Positions 37,509 to 49,676 of a stretch of 64,000 bases of DNA are shown one piece after another. Position 1 is the stretch's first letter. Each line of letters starts with the position of its first letter. The DNA is from Progne subis subis (Eukaryota > Chordata > Aves > Passeriformes > Hirundinidae), in NCBI GenBank assembly GCA_022316685.1, contig JAKJHU010000156.1, positions 124,001 to 188,000 of the forward strand. The letters are read 5' to 3'. The position numbers and the translations under genes are program-made. Under the pieces are notes generated by a model, which was not told the origin of the DNA, ran no database searches, and saw only the letters and a program-made list of their open reading frames with translations.

Positions 37509-38961
37509 TGAGGCTATCTTTATGAAGATGATGTATATTCAATATATATTTTAATTGTACTTCAAAGACCTCTCAGTATTTTATTGCTGTTTGAATTTGT
37601 TGTGCTCCAAGCGTCAGCTTCCAAGGGGGATCTTCAGCAGGGAAGTCTTATGAGGGCACTGGAAATTAGCAGCTGACATGACTCATTTTATCTTCCCATA
37701 ATAAGTTTCCATGATTTCTTAAAGGACCAAATGTCTATTCTCCCTCTCTTTAATTGAAACCTTTCTCAGATGTGTGTTGATAAGTGTTTTATAGAGGTGA
37801 GACAATCTGCAAGGCCACACACAGCAGGACTAAATGCACTTAGAGAGGCTTTTAAATGGGAGCAGCACCCTCACAGCTGCAGTTCCCTGGCTGTTTTGAT
37901 TTTAGCAGTACTCAAGGCGAGTACAAGAAAATCCTGGCAGTCAGTGGGTGTAATTCCCTTGTACAGGAGGGGTCACCAGGTTTTGTTAAACAGATTGGTG
38001 TCATTTTGAAGACCCCAAACAGTTCACACAACAAAAACCCAGGAATTCAGGACTGGAGGGCGTTGGTTGGATAGGAGCCCAGCACTGTTTGCTGGCTTAT
38101 CCTGGGTTTCCTTGCACATCCCTTCCCCTTCTCTGAGCCCTGCCTAATTCACAGCAGCCACCAAGGAAACTGGGGATTGCAGGTGAGGCCAGAGCTGCAG
38201 GTACTCCAGTGCTGTAATTCGGAGCACAAACCATTACCAAGCGCCAGCTGGTGGTCTCAGGGTACATTTTTCTCTTGTGTTCTCTTGTGTGAGTGCTCAC
38301 CTTGGGTGTCTGGCCCCTGTGTTGTCTGAAGCAGGGAAGGAAAACAGATTTTAGCTGCGTGGCTGCTGCAGAGAATTGATTTGCAGTGGTCAGAGTGCCA
38401 CGAGATGGCTGTCCAAGGGTAAAAGCAGAACTTGGGCTGTTACAAAAATAATAATTAGATTATAGCACTGCAAATGTTGGAAGCCAGCAGCACCAGCTGT
38501 GCCTGTGAACTTGTGCTCTAACAGGAAGGGTAAATAAGGAAGCCCAGCTGAAATCTGCTCTGCCTTTCCTGCACATCTGCCCTTGGGGAGGGGCTGGAGC
38601 CAGGAGTGACCTCGGTGTCATTCCCTTGCTTCAGCCTCATCCTGGGTGCTCCTTGTGGCTCAGGAACATCAGGGCCGTGTCAAAGGGAGAGGCTGTCCTG
38701 TAGTGGATGAGAGGTCCTTAAATTGAGGTGGTTGGTTGATAATGGTTTTGATTTATTGCTAGAGTGGTGGTTGTTGTACCCTTTGGGCTCTGCAGAATTT
38801 TAAAGGGAACAGAAAGTGGCTCTGGGAGGGCAGAGAAAGCCCTCAGGGCTGCAGTAAAGGAAGGAAGTATTTTTCAGTGTGCCTTTGAGGAAAGAACATC
38901 GGTCTTGGCCTCCTTTCTTTTAGCAACATGAGGCTTGGTTTGTTTCCAGGGCTCAGGAGGA

Positions 38962-39080
38962 TATTCAAGGCCACTTTGGTGCAACCTGGGATAGTGGAAG
39001 GTGTTCCTGCCCATGGCAGGGGGTGGAACTGGGTGAGCTTTAAGGTCCCTTCCAACCCAAACCAGTCTGGAATTCTGTAA
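38962..39080 (+). mobile_element. CR1 LINE 3' fragment
   Basis: GCAACCTGGGATAGTGGAAG, CTGCCCATGGCAGGGGGTGG, CCAACCCAAACCAGTCTGG and ATTCTGTAA. Confidence 0.9.
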
Positions 39081-40506
39081 CTGGTTCCTGCTGATCCATT
39101 GTTTGAGTTTTACTTATGGATTTTGATGCTTTTATTGTGGTCAAGAGCATGGTGACACCAGTCCCTTTGGTGTTCCTGGGTCCTGTTTATTCAAATACTA
39201 AATAAAGATGTGTCAGGCAGAATAAACATGAGGTATTTCTGGATAAAATCACCAAATTTCTTGCAAAAGAAATATGCGAAGTGTAGTCAGGCTCCTCTCC
39301 TGGACAGCTTTAAAATGCCAAGTGCCATCAATACAGTTTGTGATTTTTTCCCAACAGGCTTTAGGAGAAGTGGGCAGAGTGGCTTGGGTTTGTTTTACAG
39401 CATGTCTGGCACATGGAAATAAATGATTCAGTGTTGCACAAGTCATAACTGAAAAGAGCAGCGAGTTGTAGCTGAATTTTCTCCTCCCTGAACTGAGTTA
39501 GGGTGGTATTTTTGTTCCCTAACATGCTTGTCATAACTTGGTGCATTTCAGACATATCCGTAAATAAATGGAGATGACTCGGATTGTTTGTGTATAAAGC
39601 AGGGGAGAGAGGAATATGACTGCTGTGAAAACAGACTGGCATTTTTGTCATACTGTGGGGGATCAGCATTAAAGCAAATATTAATGCTGATGAAGAGAGA
39701 AACTCTATCAGAAGTCAGATTTACTTTTTTTCCCCAGTGCAGAATTTATTGCTCCTACTTTATATGAATGCGTCAGAGAGCTTGAAGTGCTGTCAAATGG
39801 TGTAATTGACGAATTTGGGATATTAAAAAAAATTAAAACATATAATTGTGCTCTTGAATCATTTGATGTCTTTCAAATATTGGGGGTCTCTGGATAGACT
39901 TAAGACATCCCAGCTGTGGGATGCTGCCTCTGACTGGACCCCCAAGCTGATGTTTTTCTGTTGTCCCTGGCAGTTACAGTTTTGGCACGAGTGTAATAGA
40001 AAATAACATTAATTTCCATCCACATGAGGCTAATCACTTGTAAGTGGAGTTTTCACTGGAAAACTGTGTCTTGGCTGAATGTGTAGACCATTAAAAATAC
40101 CGTTCAGCTTTCACACGCTAAATTAACTATTTTTCAGTGGTGGTGAATCCTGGATAAGGGGGGATTTTGTACATTGTTGTAGGCAAAAAAAAAGTGGGGT
40201 GGAATTAGTCGTTGGGAAGCTTTGTAGGAAGGGGAGATGGTGTCAATTTGGTGACGAGGAGAGGTGCCAAGGCCAGGCTGTTTACTCACAGTGTTCTCCC
40301 AGGTCTCAGTGGTTTCGTGGTGTGAGTGGGAGTAACCAAATGCACTGCAGTTCATGGGCATATAATGGAGGGGAAAGTCATTAATTTGAGAGGTTGCTTC
40401 ATGTTCTGGGGGTGAGGGACACGTGTTAGAGATGTCATTTTCTTCCCGTGACTCATCCCAGAATCCCTCTCTCCCTGCTGCCCACGCTGTGGGATCGGCC
40501 CAAGGC

Positions 40507-40566
40507 AGGGGGGGATTTGGTGTGTTTGGGGTGCCCAAATTTGGAATTTGGTGTGTTTGGGGTGGC
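40507..40566. repeat. Short tandem duplication
   Basis: TTTGGTGTGTTTGGGGTG occurs twice about 34 bases apart (around 40516 and 40550), joined by CCCAAATTTGGAA, which is itself palindromic. Confidence 0.75.
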
Positions 40567-40944
40567 AGCACACGTGGCTGGGTCCTGTCCAGCAGTCCTT
40601 GATAAGGAGGGGGGTTCATGCCAGTTAGGATTAAGAAGATGGGGTGGAGAATGCGCGGTGACGTGCAGCTCGTTGCTGCTGCCTCGGCCAGATCAGCAGA
40701 GTTCATCTCTCCAGGGACCTTCTGTTCTGAACCTCTGGTGAGGGTCAAGTAAACAGGAGAGAGCAGAGCAGGCTGAGCTTGTTTCAAAGGGGGAAAAGAA
40801 GTTTCCATCACCTCCCTCCCCCAAGAAGAGGGACCGCGATGTCCTCAGCTCTGTGCGCCCTTTAAAGCCACAAACCCCAAACACCCTCGAGGCTTTTGGC
40901 ATTTGAGCACCTCCAGGAAGAAAACTCCTGTGGGGTTGGGCTGA

Positions 40945-41102
40945 AGCGCTTCCCTGTGAGGGTGGGGAGCCCTGGCACAGGTTGCCCCATCCCTGGAAGC
41001 GTCCAAGGCCTGGTGGGATGGGGCTTGGAGCACCCCGGGACGGTGGAACATGGTGGAACAGGATGATCTCTAAGCTCCTTTCCATCCCAAACCACTCTGC
41101 CA
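40945..41102 (+). mobile_element. CR1 LINE 3' fragment just before exon 3
   Basis: CGCTTCCCTGTGAGGGTGGG, CCATCCCTGGAAGCGTCCAA and TTTCCATCCCAAACCACTCT. Ends 145 bases before exon 3. Confidence 0.88.
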
Positions 41103-41247
41103 TTTATTTTATCTCTTGGTATATTTTACACCGTGTTTGTTGTTTGGGATGTTGTTTCCCTGTAAAGATTTTACTTGAATAGGCTGCTTTTTCCAGGGGC
41201 TAACTGCAGTTGGACTTTTTGTTCCTTCTTTCTGTTTTTAATTCCAG

Positions 41248-41335
41248 GGCATCGTGGGTAACCTGGCCAGTGGGAAGTCAGCGCTGGTGCACCGGTACCT
41301 GACGGGCACCTATGTCCAGGAGGAGTCACCTGAAG
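41248..41335 (+). CDS. AGAP1: AGAP1 exon 3: P-loop of the GTPase-like domain
   Basis: An 88-nt exon coding residues 358-386 plus one base of codon 387. It starts [28 protein letters not shown] (361-368) is the GxxxxGK[S/T] P-loop (G1 motif) that contacts nucleotide phosphates; Lys367 and Ser368 are intact. Ala364 fits AGAP1 (GNLASGKS) rather than AGAP3 (GNLSSGKS). The YVQEESPE end corresponds to the region before switch I. Acceptor is ATTCCAG|GG and donor is GAAG|GTACGT; the following intron is phase 1. AGAP GTPase-like domains are known to be divergent, with weak or uncertain GTPase activity. Confidence 0.96.
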
Positions 41336-42007
41336 GTACGTGCCCACGCAAATCCCACTCTTCTCCCCCCCATAAACGACATCCTTGCTCATTTTTGATC
41401 ACGCAGAAACGAATTAGCAAAAAAATCCCATGTGCTACTTCAAAATTCATGGAGATTTTTGCTTTAACATTCTCCAGACCGAGCTAAGTATATATGATGA
41501 GCATAATTGTAGATTTTCCATAACTGCGTAGCATCCATTAAATACTCTGACCCCCAGTTTGTGTCCATATGGGAATTAGTCCTGATGGAGAGGAGTTGAC
41601 TGCTCTCAGCAGTGCTGCTGCTTTCACCTGGGCTGTTGAAAGCCACAGTTACTGTCTGTAGTGGTGGGTTTCTGTACAATCAGGATGTTAGGAGAAGAAA
41701 AAAATCTTCACCAGCCTAAACTTAAAGGTGTAACTTGCTTATTGTTTAACATATTAAATATTTAGTCTTTTTTTTTAATGTTCTTATAGCATGGAAAATT
41801 AATTTGTATGCTGTAGTGTTTAGCATTAATCCAAATTTATAGCTTGAAATCAAGAATATCGCAGTACCGTATCAAGGTTTATTGTACAGTAAATACTTTT
41901 TTGATTATTTTTCTTTATCTGTTCTCCTTATGAACTTTTAAATCCAACTCTGAGACACTGAATTTCTGGTTCCTTCTTTTCCTTACTGGCTGTTCCCTTC
42001 TTTGCAG

Positions 42008-42019
42008 ATATGGATGCAG
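42008..42019 (+). CDS. AGAP1: Candidate 12-nt in-frame microexon in AGAP1 intron 3
   Basis: Twelve bases, ATATGGATGCAG, lie between a strong acceptor (a pyrimidine-rich run from about 41968 ending TTCCCTTCTTTGCAG) and a donor GTAACT. The intron is phase 1, so inclusion keeps the frame and replaces Glu-Gly-Gly at the exon 3/4 junction with Glu-Asp-Met-Asp-Ala-Gly-Gly. That adds four residues (net DMDA), two of them acidic, just after the P-loop exon and before [11 protein letters not shown], near switch I. There is no stop codon in the frame, and the nearest CR1 copies are about 0.9-1.0 kb away. Short in-frame exons of this kind are typical of neuronal microexons. Junction reads or conservation would be needed to accept it; I cannot see either. 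Confidence 0.5.
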
Positions 42020-43036
42020 GTAACTATACATTGTCTTCATGGCAGCTCTCGTTTTGAAGGGACAGACGGTGGTTTCTGTATTAGAGCGTTTTTTCCTCCC
42101 TTGTTCTGTGTATCATTTTGAGTTGTTTCCTTTTGATTTCAAGTCTTTAGTGCATCTCACTGTTGTTGTCTCTTGCTGTAGTTGTCTCTTGAGCAGTAGT
42201 TTGTAGATTCATGCATCTCTGATAACATTTGTTTCTAATTAACTCTTGCCACAGGAGGCTGGTGTAGCTTGGTAGTTGACATTTTAACAGCCTGGAATTG
42301 TAGTTAAAATGGGAGGAGAGGGGAAGGGAGGGATGGACAAGGCTTTTCCTGTGGAATGGCACTGACACTGAGGTCCTGCAGTTTGTAAGATTGCCCTAAG
42401 TGTTTTTGCTGGTTTGTAGCTACAACTGCCAATAACAATTGATGATGGCAATTGAGCATCTGCACTGAAGTGTGTGGATCGTGCTTCTGGATGCTGATAG
42501 TGAGAAATGCTGATATGGAGGGTGTAGCGTCACTGAGGACAGCAAATCCTCAGCAAAAATCGCTATCCTGCCAGACCTCTACCCTCACTTCGTGAACAGA
42601 GGATATTTGGTTGTTTTCTTCCTTGGAAGATTCAAATCTACTGACTGTTGACAGGGCTAACTCTCCTCTCCTGCTAAAGGATGAATATTTTAGGTGATAT
42701 TCCTTGGGAGTGTTGCCATCTGTCCTCTTTGTCTTGGAGGATTTTTATTTACAGCGCTGGACTGACGTTGTGACTGCTTTTCCTGAAAGGATTAGGTGAC
42801 AGAAGCAGTGTCAAATCATTTCTCTGCACATAAGTGTGGCTGACAAGCCTCACTAATGACCCCGTTGCATTTCATTAACAGGAGAAAAACTGGAATAATT
42901 AAGAGCTCTGATTTGCCTTGTGAGGGATAAGGTCAAGGTTTCCAATCAAGTCAGCTTTAAAGGAAACTCAACCCATATAAATTACCCTCAGTAAACATCT
43001 GTAGTGGTGATTTGGTTGTGTTTTACTTCTCTGGCA

Positions 43037-43172
43037 GAGAATCCCAGAACCACAGAGTGGTTTGGGTTAGAATTAAAGCTCACCCTACTCCATCCCCTGC
43101 CACGGACAGGGACATTTTGCACTATCCAGGTCTCTCCAAGCCCTCTCCATTGTGGCCTTGAGCACTTTTAGG
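43037..43172 (-). mobile_element. CR1 LINE 3' fragment
   Basis: AGAGAATCCCAGAACCACAG, AGTGGTTTGGGTTAG and CCCTGCCACGGACAGGGACA. With the plus copy at 40945 it brackets exon 3 and the candidate microexon. Confidence 0.88.
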
Positions 43173-44910
43173 TCCTTCAAACAAGTTCCTAGACAAGGAA
43201 GTGTAATCCTTCATGTTGGAGAACCTCGTGGATCCTCCCCTCTTCCTTTTCTGAGGGGCTGTAAACGTGCCAGGTTGTTAAATTGGATAAAGAAGAGGAT
43301 GCATGTCGGATGTTAAGGTGTCAGGTGCTTGATCAGTTAAGAAAAACCCGAGTTTGCTGGCTTGGAATGGCTTCCTCACAGCTAAATTGATCAGGCATCA
43401 TAAAATCAGTGCCTAATGGCTGAAGTGATGGATATTTGCTTCACTTGCAAGCGGTGATTAGGGCCAGGGACTGCTCTTCCTGCTCGCCTTTGCCTTCTAA
43501 ATTGCGACAATTACCACGAAACCTGCCCTGCATGAGACAAGTACCACATCCCCTGTAGGCCTTGAAGGCTTCAGCGTTGCAGTAAATGAATTTTAACTAT
43601 GTAAAGATGGTTTCAAGTTTCCTTCGGCTCTCTAAGTGGGAGATTTCTCTTGCTGCCCATCACCACCCCCCCGCCATGAGGAGGAATCCTACACTTCACA
43701 GTGGAGTTTGCTCTCACTGCTTGCCCCAGTTTTTATTTCTGTTTTTATTTCAGAACTTTTCAGTCCCTCGTGCGTTTGTAACTTGCAAACCTTTGTTTTC
43801 TCAAAGAATAAGTCTTCATTAAGCCTTGAGACTCTTCCTTTGCATCTTTAACGTGCACTCAGCTGTGCTGCCGAGTGACACACTTCAAATCAGATGTAAG
43901 AAAAGCAGCGATGTGTAACCCTCTTGTAAGTGGGGAATTTCAGTAGTCTGGGACTTGGAGGTTTTTCTGTGACAATACAAGAAGGAAATTATGAGAAATA
44001 AGGAATCCTAGGGATTTGTGATCTTCTAAGGACCTTCTAAGTGATTGGAAGAAAAATTACTGCTGCTGGGTGCTTTACCTGCTGAAACAACAAGTAAAGT
44101 TGGGGATTTATTTCCCCCCATCTAAAATTTAATTCTGCCTGTAGGAGCAAAGTGAAATGTGTGGTGTGTGTGGAATTTGAGACTGGATTCTTTGCAGACC
44201 AAGGTGAGCTGAAGTTTACAGGAGTAGTGAGTGTCAGGAGGATTCTGTAACTTGTTTGGGGTTTGTTTCCGAAAAGCCACAGAGGTGTGAAACATGACTT
44301 AGAGGCTTTTCCACATCTCTGGCATGTCTGTGAATATTTTAAGTCGTGTCATGATTATTTCAGTACTTTTTTTTTTTTCCAGTGAATCTAATAAAACAAA
44401 AAACCAGATGAATTGGTGTCCAGAGGGTCTCAACTGGGATAACAGAAAAGGGTTTTTTTTCCTCTACGTACTTTGGGATATATTTAAGAGTTATTTATTC
44501 ATTTCATGTGGAGTAATTATTTTTAGCGTTGTAAAAAGCATAAAAGCTATCCACCTTCCCCATGTGAGGCAGCAGTCAGTGGAGGTTTCATCTCTCTTCG
44601 TGGAGGAACTTAAAATAAAAATGAGATTTTCCCCCAGTAAAAGGTACAGAATAAAGCCTTTAATTTTTTTTTCATAAAGCTGTGATCATATACTCTCTTT
44701 CCAAATTTGACCTAAAAATATTTTTATACTAACGCAGCCTTCACCACATAACTTTTTTCAGTACCACAGTGAGAGTTTATCACTTGAATGGCAGGGATGG
44801 TCGGGTTTAGTATTAAAATACTAAATGAAGTGTCACCCTCAGCCTTCCCTTTGAAGCATGTCATGAAAGTAGCATGAAAATAAGTTGTCAGGCTGTACCA
44901 AAAACATGCA

Positions 44911-44958
44911 CTGATGACCTTCAAGCCTTTTCCAGCCTAAAGGATTCTGATTCTGTGT
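44911..44958 (+). mobile_element. Tiny CR1 LINE 3' remnant
   Basis: Only GCCTTTTCCAGCCTAAAGGA and TTCTGATTCTGTG remain of the terminal part. Confidence 0.55.
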
Positions 44959-45282
44959 AGAAATTATATCTTGAGGGATGGGTGTCCATGTTTTTCAATT
45001 TGTCTCGAGTAGCTATTTCTGTCTGATGCTTCCTCAGCAAAGGGTAATTATGCAAGGAGGATTGAGGAAGAGTGCTTTAAAATTTCAGCTGCTTTTGTTC
45101 ACATCCTCTTAAGAGATTTTCTCGTGGCCACAGACCCTTACACAATATATATGCAGAAAGTTCAGGTGTAACCTATGAACTGGGATGACCTTCCAGATGT
45201 CTTCATTCAGGTCTGATCCCGGGCTGAATCCAAGAATGTGGACCTGGTTCACCTGAGGAAAAAACCAAAGGGATAAAAAAAG

Positions 45283-45413
45283 GCTCCTCCATCCCTGGAA
45301 GTGTTCAAAGCCAGGCTTGGAGCAACCTGGGCTAATGGAAGGTTCCTGCTCATGGCAGGGGGTGGAATGGGATGGGCTTTAAAGGCTCTTCCAACCCAAA
45401 CCATTCTGGGATC
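45283..45413 (+). mobile_element. CR1 LINE 3' fragment
   Basis: CCATCCCTGGAAGTGTTCAA, CTTGGAGCAACCTGGGCTAA and CCAACCCAAACCATTCTGGG. Confidence 0.9.
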
Positions 45414-46806
45414 CCTCTTTGCTTGCATCTGGTTGTGCTGAGAGGTTTAACATTGGGCTGGGCTCACAGTTCGTGTTTTGGGTTGAGTAGAACATGGGAG
45501 CTGCAGCAGAGCTGGACAGTTTTTCCCCTCTGCAGCACTGAGATTCTTGTCCCTTTCTCCACATGATCTGCCTGCTGTGAACAATTAGGTTCCTGAGGCT
45601 GCCAATCTCTTGAGAGAAGCCACTTGCTATTTTGATCTAGTTAATATTTTTCACCTACGTAGGAAGGCCATATTTACTAAACACCCAAGTTTGATCTTTG
45701 ATGAATAAAAGGAGGATGTGTCCCAGACTAATCTGTGTGCTCTGTTCTCGGTGAGCAGCTGGCTGAAATGTAAATGAAGAGCAGGGCGATGTGTCCTGGG
45801 AGCATGTACTCGGTACTTTCCTTGGAAACATTCGTGCCTTTTTGTTCAGGATTTTTTGGAATTCCAGAAAATCGCCATCGTACATGGAAAAATGTGCACA
45901 GAGCGTACACAGGGAGGTTTGGCAAGAATCCCAGCGTGAGTTCAAAAAAGCCACGTTAACCTTAAAGTCGCGTTTTGTGGTTCTTGGGCTGCAAAACCCG
46001 AGGAAGCTGAAATTTTCTGTGTTGGTTTCAAATCCTGGTGCAGTTTTCACCAGCCCCCTCAGCACTTTGGGGCAGATGAAGAACTTTTTTTTTTTCGGCC
46101 TGGAAACCCACAGGCAGACGCTGTCTCGTATTCAGAAGATGGCAATGACTTGGGACACGTGTTTCAAAATTACCTCTTTTCAGTTCTTTGTCTGCCTTTT
46201 TGCTATAATAGTACCGACTGATTATTTTTATTTGGCATTTCACGCTGACACTCAGATATAAAACAACACTTGTTTCTTTTTTGATCCTTTTAAGGCGCTG
46301 CTGCAGCGGGTTCTCTTGGGCTTTTGGAGCCTTTCAGGCTCAGCATAAAAGGGGGTGTTTATGTATTCTGCCCTCTCCCCTCTGGAGCCCTTCCCTGTCC
46401 TCGCCCTCCCGGGACTGCCTGTGTGGGTTAGAGAGTCCTTTGAAATATTCTCTGTTCCAGCTGTCGGCTTGGGGACTGTTTAAAGTGTCACACAAATAAG
46501 GAGCTCTGTTAATTGAAAGAAAAACTCAAGTATTTGCTCTTTAGGAGGTGCTGAGGAAGCAGATTGCCAGGAAGGGCTTCCCTTTTAGGTTGTGTGCCTT
46601 GAGGGTCTTTAAGGTGTTCTCTTTATCACCTTGCACCTTGAATGCCCAGAGATTTTTGGGAAATGTAACATTTGTGTCCTTCTCATAACGGGCTTCTCTG
46701 AAGGTTGTGTCTCAGGGAAAACCGTAAAGCAGATTTATAACTTCTGTTACAACTTTAGGCTTTTAACAAGAATAAAAGTGACTTCTCCCAGGTAGTGAGT
46801 GATGCT

Positions 46807-47082
46807 ACAAGAGGAAATTGGCCTCAAGTTGTTCCCACGGGAGGTTTAGGTTGGATATTAAGGAAAAGTTTTTCCTCAAAAGGCTTGTCAAGCATTGGAA
46901 CAGGCTGCTCAGGGCAGTGGTGGAGTCAATCACTGTCCCTGGAAACATTCAAAAAACACAGGGACGTGGCACTTGTGGACAGGGGTCACTGGTGGCCCTG
47001 GCAGTGCTGGGTTAGGAGTCACACTTGGTGATGTGAGGAGAGGGCTTTTCCAGCCTGAACACTTGTGGCATTCCCTGGTTTA
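46807..47082 (+). mobile_element. CR1 LINE fragment
   Basis: GGTTTAGGTTGGATATTAAG, CAGGCTGCTCAGGGCAGTGG, GGGACGTGGCACTTGTGGAC and GGCTTTTCCAGCCTGAACAC. Same type as the copy at 62310. Confidence 0.88.
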
Positions 47083-49450
47083 AGTCTCCAGCGCTCCCTG
47101 CTTTCGGCTGCTGTTGCTATTGAAGCCAGCTTGGAGTGGCTCCTGCTGGACCTGCCTTTTGCTTTATTTCTCAAATACTGCTTCTGGAGGTAATTCCAAA
47201 TCACAGCCCACTGTTTCACTCTTGGTCTCAAAGCCAGATTTTAATATTTCTTTCATTGAATGTGTTCCTTGTTCAGCTTGTATTTGATTTCTTATTGTGT
47301 GCCTTTTTTGTTTTTCCCCTTCCACTGGATCTGTTGTTGTTCGGGGAAGTTGTATCAGAAAGCATTTTACTCACAGTATTTTGAATTCTCACCAGGCCCC
47401 TGGCTTTGCTGCTGCTGCAGGCTGTCACCAGGTGTTTGTACCCATTTTAGGAGGGCAGATCACGGTGTAATCACTGCTAAGCCCAGTTTTGACTTCAGGG
47501 TTGCTAATTGTGACGTAAAACTGTAATGAAAGGACGGGTATTAGAGAAGCTGGGTGGGTATAAAAAGCAAAGGGATGTTTGAAAAGGCAAGAGGGCTAAG
47601 AAAAGGCCAGACACGTGTGCATCAGTGCTTACAGGAGGTAATTTTTGCACTTGTCTTTGTGAGCTGTTTAGGGTTTGGTAGTGCACGTTAAGATTTTCTA
47701 ATTATGTTGGAAGCTCGTGAAGTCAAGCAGAAATTTTGAGCACATGAATTTCGTGTTAGATTGAGAGCTGGGATGGGTTTGTCAGGAAGATAAAATACCT
47801 GAAAGCCAACTTAAAAGGAGCTGCAGCAAAAGAAATTTAAAAAAAAAAAGAAAAAAAAAAAAGATATTTTAAATCACGGGGCTGACTTTGTAAGGAACTT
47901 GGTTTGGAATGTGGTAATTTTTGGGCTGTAAGTGTTTAAAACTGGAAAAGACTGGTGGTGGAAAAAGGTAGGAGTGTGCTCAAGTATCACAGCCTGCCCA
48001 AAGGAGCTGACTCGCTGGGGGTTTTTTTGTCGCCAACTACTTTGATAAAAATAAGCTTTTAAAATTAGACTTGTGTGTATACAATTAGTGGGTGTGAGGT
48101 GTAAGCAACTCTCTGCACCTGCTGTCAGTAAAATAAGCCAAGAAAAGGGGAAAAAAAAGAAGATGAAAAATGAGCTATTAGTAGAAATGGGAGCAGCGAT
48201 TGAATTGTAGGTCCTTGTGAGCCTGTGGCTGCAAGAGGCCCCTGATATTGGGGAGCTGGGGTGGGTTTGAGGGCTCTGGGTGAGTGTCAGAGGAGAGGGG
48301 CTCCCCACAGGTTCCTGGGGGTTGTTTTTCCTCCTCTTTAATCCATCAGAAGTGCTCCTGAACCAGGAGATTGTACAGCACGTTCAGCTTTTACTCGCTC
48401 GGTGCCACAATTTCTGTGTGTTGATGTGCAGTGAGTGTGTGATAAAGATGTGTTCCTACTTCATGTTGGATTGAGGGGTGTCTGAACCCAGGGCTTATCC
48501 CTGGAACTGGGGTGTAGAGCTCTGTCTGTCTGTTCCCACTTGATATTCTTGCCTGTTTACCTGGGGCCATAATAATTAATAACTGGAAAGATGGGAGAAG
48601 TATTTCCCTTGCCATAAAATGGGATCAGCAGTTTATTTCTTTGTAAGAACTCAGACCTCTTGTCCCTTCCTAGTCTGTTCTCCTGAATAACCCAGGCTCA
48701 CATGCTTGTTTTTCTGACTGGGTTTTTTTAGGCAGATTTGGGTCCTTATCTGCCATGGGATGTCCTTTCCAGATCAACACAGGCTGAGGCTGGCAAGGTG
48801 ACACGGGCTAGGACAGGCTGTCCCCTTCTTTGCCCTCTGCAGGAATTCCCAGCTGCTTTTCTCTCTTGTGCCAGAGGTTTTTACCACCCTGCCCTGTCTT
48901 TCCACAGCTGGTTTGTCCCTTCTTTTGTCCCTGTGATGCTGCTTTTATTTTTCCCCTCTCTTTCTCGAACTCATTATGGTCATGGTGAAGTACAATCCAA
49001 TTTTCTGCCATAATTGCAGTCCCTCCTGCTTCATTATCTAGAAACTAAATAGCCTGTTACTTCCATCTTCTAGGTTATTAATAAACTGGGTGCAGGAGAG
49101 TTGAAACTGCTGCAGAAACTTGGATTAGTATCGTGCTGCTTCTTTCAGATGAGTTATTTGATGGGGACAGAGTGTGCTTTACCTCTACGTATGCACTCAC
49201 ATTACAGTGATTTTTTTTTTAAGACTGGTCCTTTCTAATTGGCTTAGCACAGTGTGCACTGGCTGTCAGGAGCTTGCAGTGAAAGTAGAACATGCACTGC
49301 TCTGCTCCTGGCTCCTGTCTCTGGGTAATGAGGGAACCTTAATTGCTCAGAGGCTGGCTCTGGTTTGTTCCCATTTATCTTGATGGTTAATCAATCACCT
49401 TCCTCTCCTTCTGCTGGAGATGAAACACTGGATGTAGCTCAGCCTGTTTA

Positions 49451-49676
49451 TCATGGGATCCCAGCCCAGTTTGGCTTGGGAGGGACCTTAAAACTCATCT
49501 CATTCCACTCCTGCCATGGGCAGGGACACTTTGCACCATCCCAGGGTGCTCCAAACCCTGTCCAACCTGGCCTTGGACACTTCCAGGGATCCAGGGGCAG
49601 CCACAGTTTCTCTGGGCACCCTGTGCCAGGGCCTGCCCACCCTCAGTTTCTTCCCACTATCCCATCCAACCCTGGA
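49451..49676 (-). mobile_element. CR1 LINE 3' fragment
   Basis: TCATGGGATCCCAGCCCAGT, GGGAGGGACCTTAAAACTCA, CTGCCATGGGCAGGGACACT and CAGCCACAGTTTCTCTGGGC. Confidence 0.92.

Larger units (their letters stand above)
37226..41247 (+). other. AGAP1: AGAP1 intron 2 (4.0 kb)
   Basis: A phase-0 intron from GTGAGT to the acceptor TTAATTCCAG. It contains CR1 remnants at 37377-37508 (minus), 38962-39080 (plus) and 40945-41102 (plus, ending 145 bases before exon 3), and a short tandem duplication near 40507-40566. Nothing else is recognised. Confidence 0.85.
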
